Positions 61,501-64,000 of a stretch of DNA of 64,000 nt are shown here, piece by piece; the first letter of the stretch is position 1, and each line of letters begins with the position of its first letter. Source of the DNA: Cordia subcordata (taxonomy: Eukaryota > Streptophyta > Magnoliopsida > Boraginales > Cordiaceae). A program made the position numbers and the translations under genes. The notes beneath the pieces are model-generated. The model was not told the DNA's origin and ran no database searches. It was given only the letters and a program-made list of their open reading frames with translations. The DNA is taken from positions 32,480,501 to 32,544,500 of the forward strand of contig JAPTOF010000002.1 of assembly GCA_028554755.1 (NCBI GenBank), written 5' to 3'.

Positions 61501-61668
61501 CTACTCCTCTTCTCTTCTTATATATGATGAGCCAACAGGAAGGTGCAGACAATACAAGTCTTACTTTTTAATAGCTCTCTTCCTTCATTATAATTAACAA
61601 GCCTACACATAAAAAAGCCTATAAGTTTTTTTTTTTTTTTCTTTTTCCCCTCAAGTACTGGGCTAAGG

Positions 61669-62553
61669 ATGGATTTATCAACTTCTGAATGCAGCAGTGG
61701 ATGTGAATCAGGATGGACCATGTACTTTGATCAATACTCAGGCTCTGCAGATCAATGCAACACAAGTTTTAGCAGGACTGTTGATGAAGATTTGAGAAGC
61801 AAAGGAGCATTCGTCGATATGGAGCAAGAAGATGAAGATTTGTCCATGGTTTCTGATGCGTCTTCTGGCCCTCCACATTTTCATGAAGGTGAAAACTATT
61901 TTTTTAAGACTGGTAACATTTCCTACACTTTTCCACCTTCTGAGCAAAGAAAGGGCAAGCACAAAAAGAAGGGGAAGGAACAAAACTCCCATCTTGATGA
62001 CACTGCTAGCTCTCCTGTTGCAAGCTTCTCCAAGGCAAGTTATACATATAGTACAAACAGCATCACAAGTTCATGTTTCTTTCTTTCTTTCTTTTTCTTT
62101 TTGTTCCTTTTCATGTTTTAACTTATTGTAGTTCTGAAGTAATGTGGCTCAATTGAGCAAATTTTTTTGGTGCAGCATGTTCCAAGCTTCTCACAGGGCT
62201 TGTCTGCTACATATCCCAAGGTTGTTTCTACAGTTTTCTGCTTTAATTTGTTCCATTTCCTTCCACTGTTACTTCTTGTATAATTATTCATGAAAGTTAT
62301 GCAAACTTTCTCAGGAAAAATCAACATTGAGGAAGCACTTTGGTTTCTTGAGTTCTTCTGTTAAAGGAAAAGCATCTTCAGAGAAATCAGGTGAGTGACC
62401 TGTTCATAGAGGTAAGAGAGATGCTGAATTTCATTCTGTAGAGTATACCATGGATCTTGATTCAATATGGTTCTTGTGCCTTACACTCTGCTATGTGTTT
62501 CTGTGTTTCTATATCTTTTGGCAGGTGGTTTGCAGGGAAGAAAAAGGTTGTAG
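61669..62553 (+). CDS. SOB FIVE-LIKE (SOFL) protein
   Basis: Four exons (61669-62034, 62176-62220, 62315-62390, 62525-62553) join in frame to 171 residues. The two SOFL signature blocks are present near the N-terminus: SGCESGWTMYFDQYS at residues 10-24 and EDEDLSMVSDASSGPPHF at about 54-71. A basic Lys-rich segment (RKGKHKKKGKEQ) could act as a nuclear signal, and the third exon gives RKHFGFLSSSVKGK. Family knowledge: SOFL proteins are small plant-specific proteins that raise cytokinin levels and affect growth and light responses in Arabidopsis; their biochemistry is not settled. Intron 1 uses a GC donor, AAG|GCAAGT. Exon 4 is only 29 nt. A TATA-like string lies at about 61519. Confidence 0.88.
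62035..62175 (+). other. GC-AG intron of the SOFL gene
   Basis: The donor TCCAAG|GCAAGT is the full consensus for GC introns; the acceptor is GTGCAG|CATGTT. The join gives VASFSK-HVPSFSQGLSATYPK. Using the GT four bases further on would shift the frame and lose the SFSQGLSAT segment. 141 nt. Confidence 0.8.
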
Positions 62554-62591
62554 GGAGAACTGGCAATAGGATATTTCCTGTCTGTGCAGCT

Positions 62592-62621
62592 GGTGAGAGA
62601 GAGAGAGAGAGAGAGAGAGAT
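62592..62621. repeat. (GA)n microsatellite
   Basis: About 14 GA units, 40 bases after the SOFL stop codon, so probably within its 3' untranslated region. Confidence 0.9.
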
Positions 62622-62624
62622 GTG

Positions 62625-64000
62625 TAAAGGGGAAAAAGGCATTATATTTCAGGGGATCTTGTTTCTATCTTTCTTTTTTATTGATTCTCTTTTTTATTGT
62701 TCCTGTCTATGCAGTGGGAAACAACCTGTGAAGTTAAAATGTCCAAAGAACAAAAATATTGCAACCTTTTCATTTTTATATTTCTTTCTTTGTCACCAAC
62801 AGGAGCCACTAATAAGCCTTTTGTCATCCATTTAAGATCTACTCTTGTGAATGAAATCTGCTTTTGGGCCTTCACTGGTGCTCCATGATTCTTGTTAATT
62901 GCTACTTCCTCTTTTTAAGACCATTTAATTTTTCAAGACTCCACCGTATTGCAACAACAATGGATCGTTCATGTCTGAAAATGATTTTATCATGCAATAA
63001 CAATGAAGCCATTACAACAAAATATGAGAACATACACACATAATCAATCACACACTGTGTAGTGGCTTGCAAATACATACAACAGAGGAGAGGGCCATCA
63101 ATCATGATGGAAATGCAGAGTAGGCCAGGCCTATTGAGCCTAAGGTCAAAATGAGTGAGCCACAATGAGAAGAGCCAGCCTAGCTAGGTACCAAATTGAG
63201 GTGGACTGGGGATGGGTAAATGTGGTAATGAGTTCTACTAGTCTTGTTGAACTCGAACAAGACAACACACCTATAATATGATGACCTTTTGATTCACTTA
63301 AAAGTCTCATTTTCCATCAAAAGGGGGTCAAAAAAACTCATACCCCACCTCTTGTGACAGGTAGGTACTCAACAATATTTGATCCATGTATGCATATGAT
63401 GATGTTGTTGCAATTATTGAATTCTTGATTTTCATGGGAATTCTTCCAAATCTTCATAGAAGGGTCTTAAGATCCTTAGAATTGAAATCCATACCTCGGG
63501 AATGACATAAATTTTAGGAAAAAAACAACATCCACCAGCTATGCAATTCTGAGTCCTGACAATTTTCCCTTCATGGTACTCCAATAATTATAATAAACTT
63601 GAGGATTGAGTCAAGTTCAAGATTTCATCAAGCCAATGAATTAGTCATCAGCAAAAAAAAGAGTCAAGTTGAAGGTTAAATCAAGGCAATGCATGCATTA
63701 GTCTTTCCTTTGCAGTCAAATCAGACTCTGTAATCCAAAATAATTGTCTACAGAAAACAGACAATCTACATTACTTGTTCCTAATAGCAGACACATGCTA
63801 TTCAAATTCATCCATTAACTACACTAAAGTGCATTCTTACTGCTGATAGATGTTACTATCCTATCTTTTTTGTTAAAGATTTTTTTTCTATAACGTTATA
63901 ATATTATAAAAGGAAATCAACAACAATAGAATATTGATACTAACGAGAGTACAGATTAAACAATTATGTCATCAATTCACTAATGTTAAATTTTCTTTTG
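62625..64000. other. SOFL 3' flank and end of window
   Basis: No further gene is supported. The short frames on both strands carry no recognisable motif. Confidence 0.45.

Overview
This window is nuclear DNA from a flowering plant, most likely a core eudicot. It is AT-rich, the genes are split by introns with plant-type splice sites, every recognised protein matches a plant family, and the spacers are packed with small plant transposons. I cannot name the species from the sequence. Nine protein genes and one tRNA gene can be supported. All exon boundaries were worked out by hand from reading frame, splice signals and remembered family similarity.

Left third (1-16.2 kb): a complete CSA/ERCC8 WD40 gene (minus, 9 exons), a complete NPGR1-type TPR gene (plus, 5 exons) and a single-exon ZCF37-like gene (minus). 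16.2-26 kb has no intact gene. It holds a head-to-tail row of Helitron-like units (16.7-20.4 kb), a roughly 97-bp tandem repeat and several MITEs.

Middle (26-46.5 kb): QQT1/GPN2 GTPase (minus, 10 exons, two U12-type introns and one GC-AG intron), tRNA-Pro(TGG), a tiny TRIM retroelement nested in a MITE, a SINE with perfect 17-bp target duplications, WLIM1 (plus), an F-box gene with an in-frame TGA (minus), an EXO70 exocyst gene (minus, GC-AG intron) and the complex I subunit NDUFS4/FRO1 (plus, with a 30-nt exon).

Right third (46.5-64 kb): mostly gene-poor. It has a tandem array of very small LTR-type units with tRNA-Met-like primer sites, three gene fragments (an acidic repeat exon, a Myb/SANT-like domain, a cytochrome-b561-like first helix), a compact Helitron, more MITEs, and finally a SOB-FIVE-LIKE (SOFL) gene (plus) with another GC-AG intron.

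The genes do not form a pathway; they are independent housekeeping or signalling genes. The most notable features are the concentration of unusual introns (2 U12-type and 3 GC-AG), the Helitron row in which each unit carries a G-box-like motif near its start and one may carry a captured first exon, and possible recoding or alternative splicing in the F-box and WLIM1 genes.
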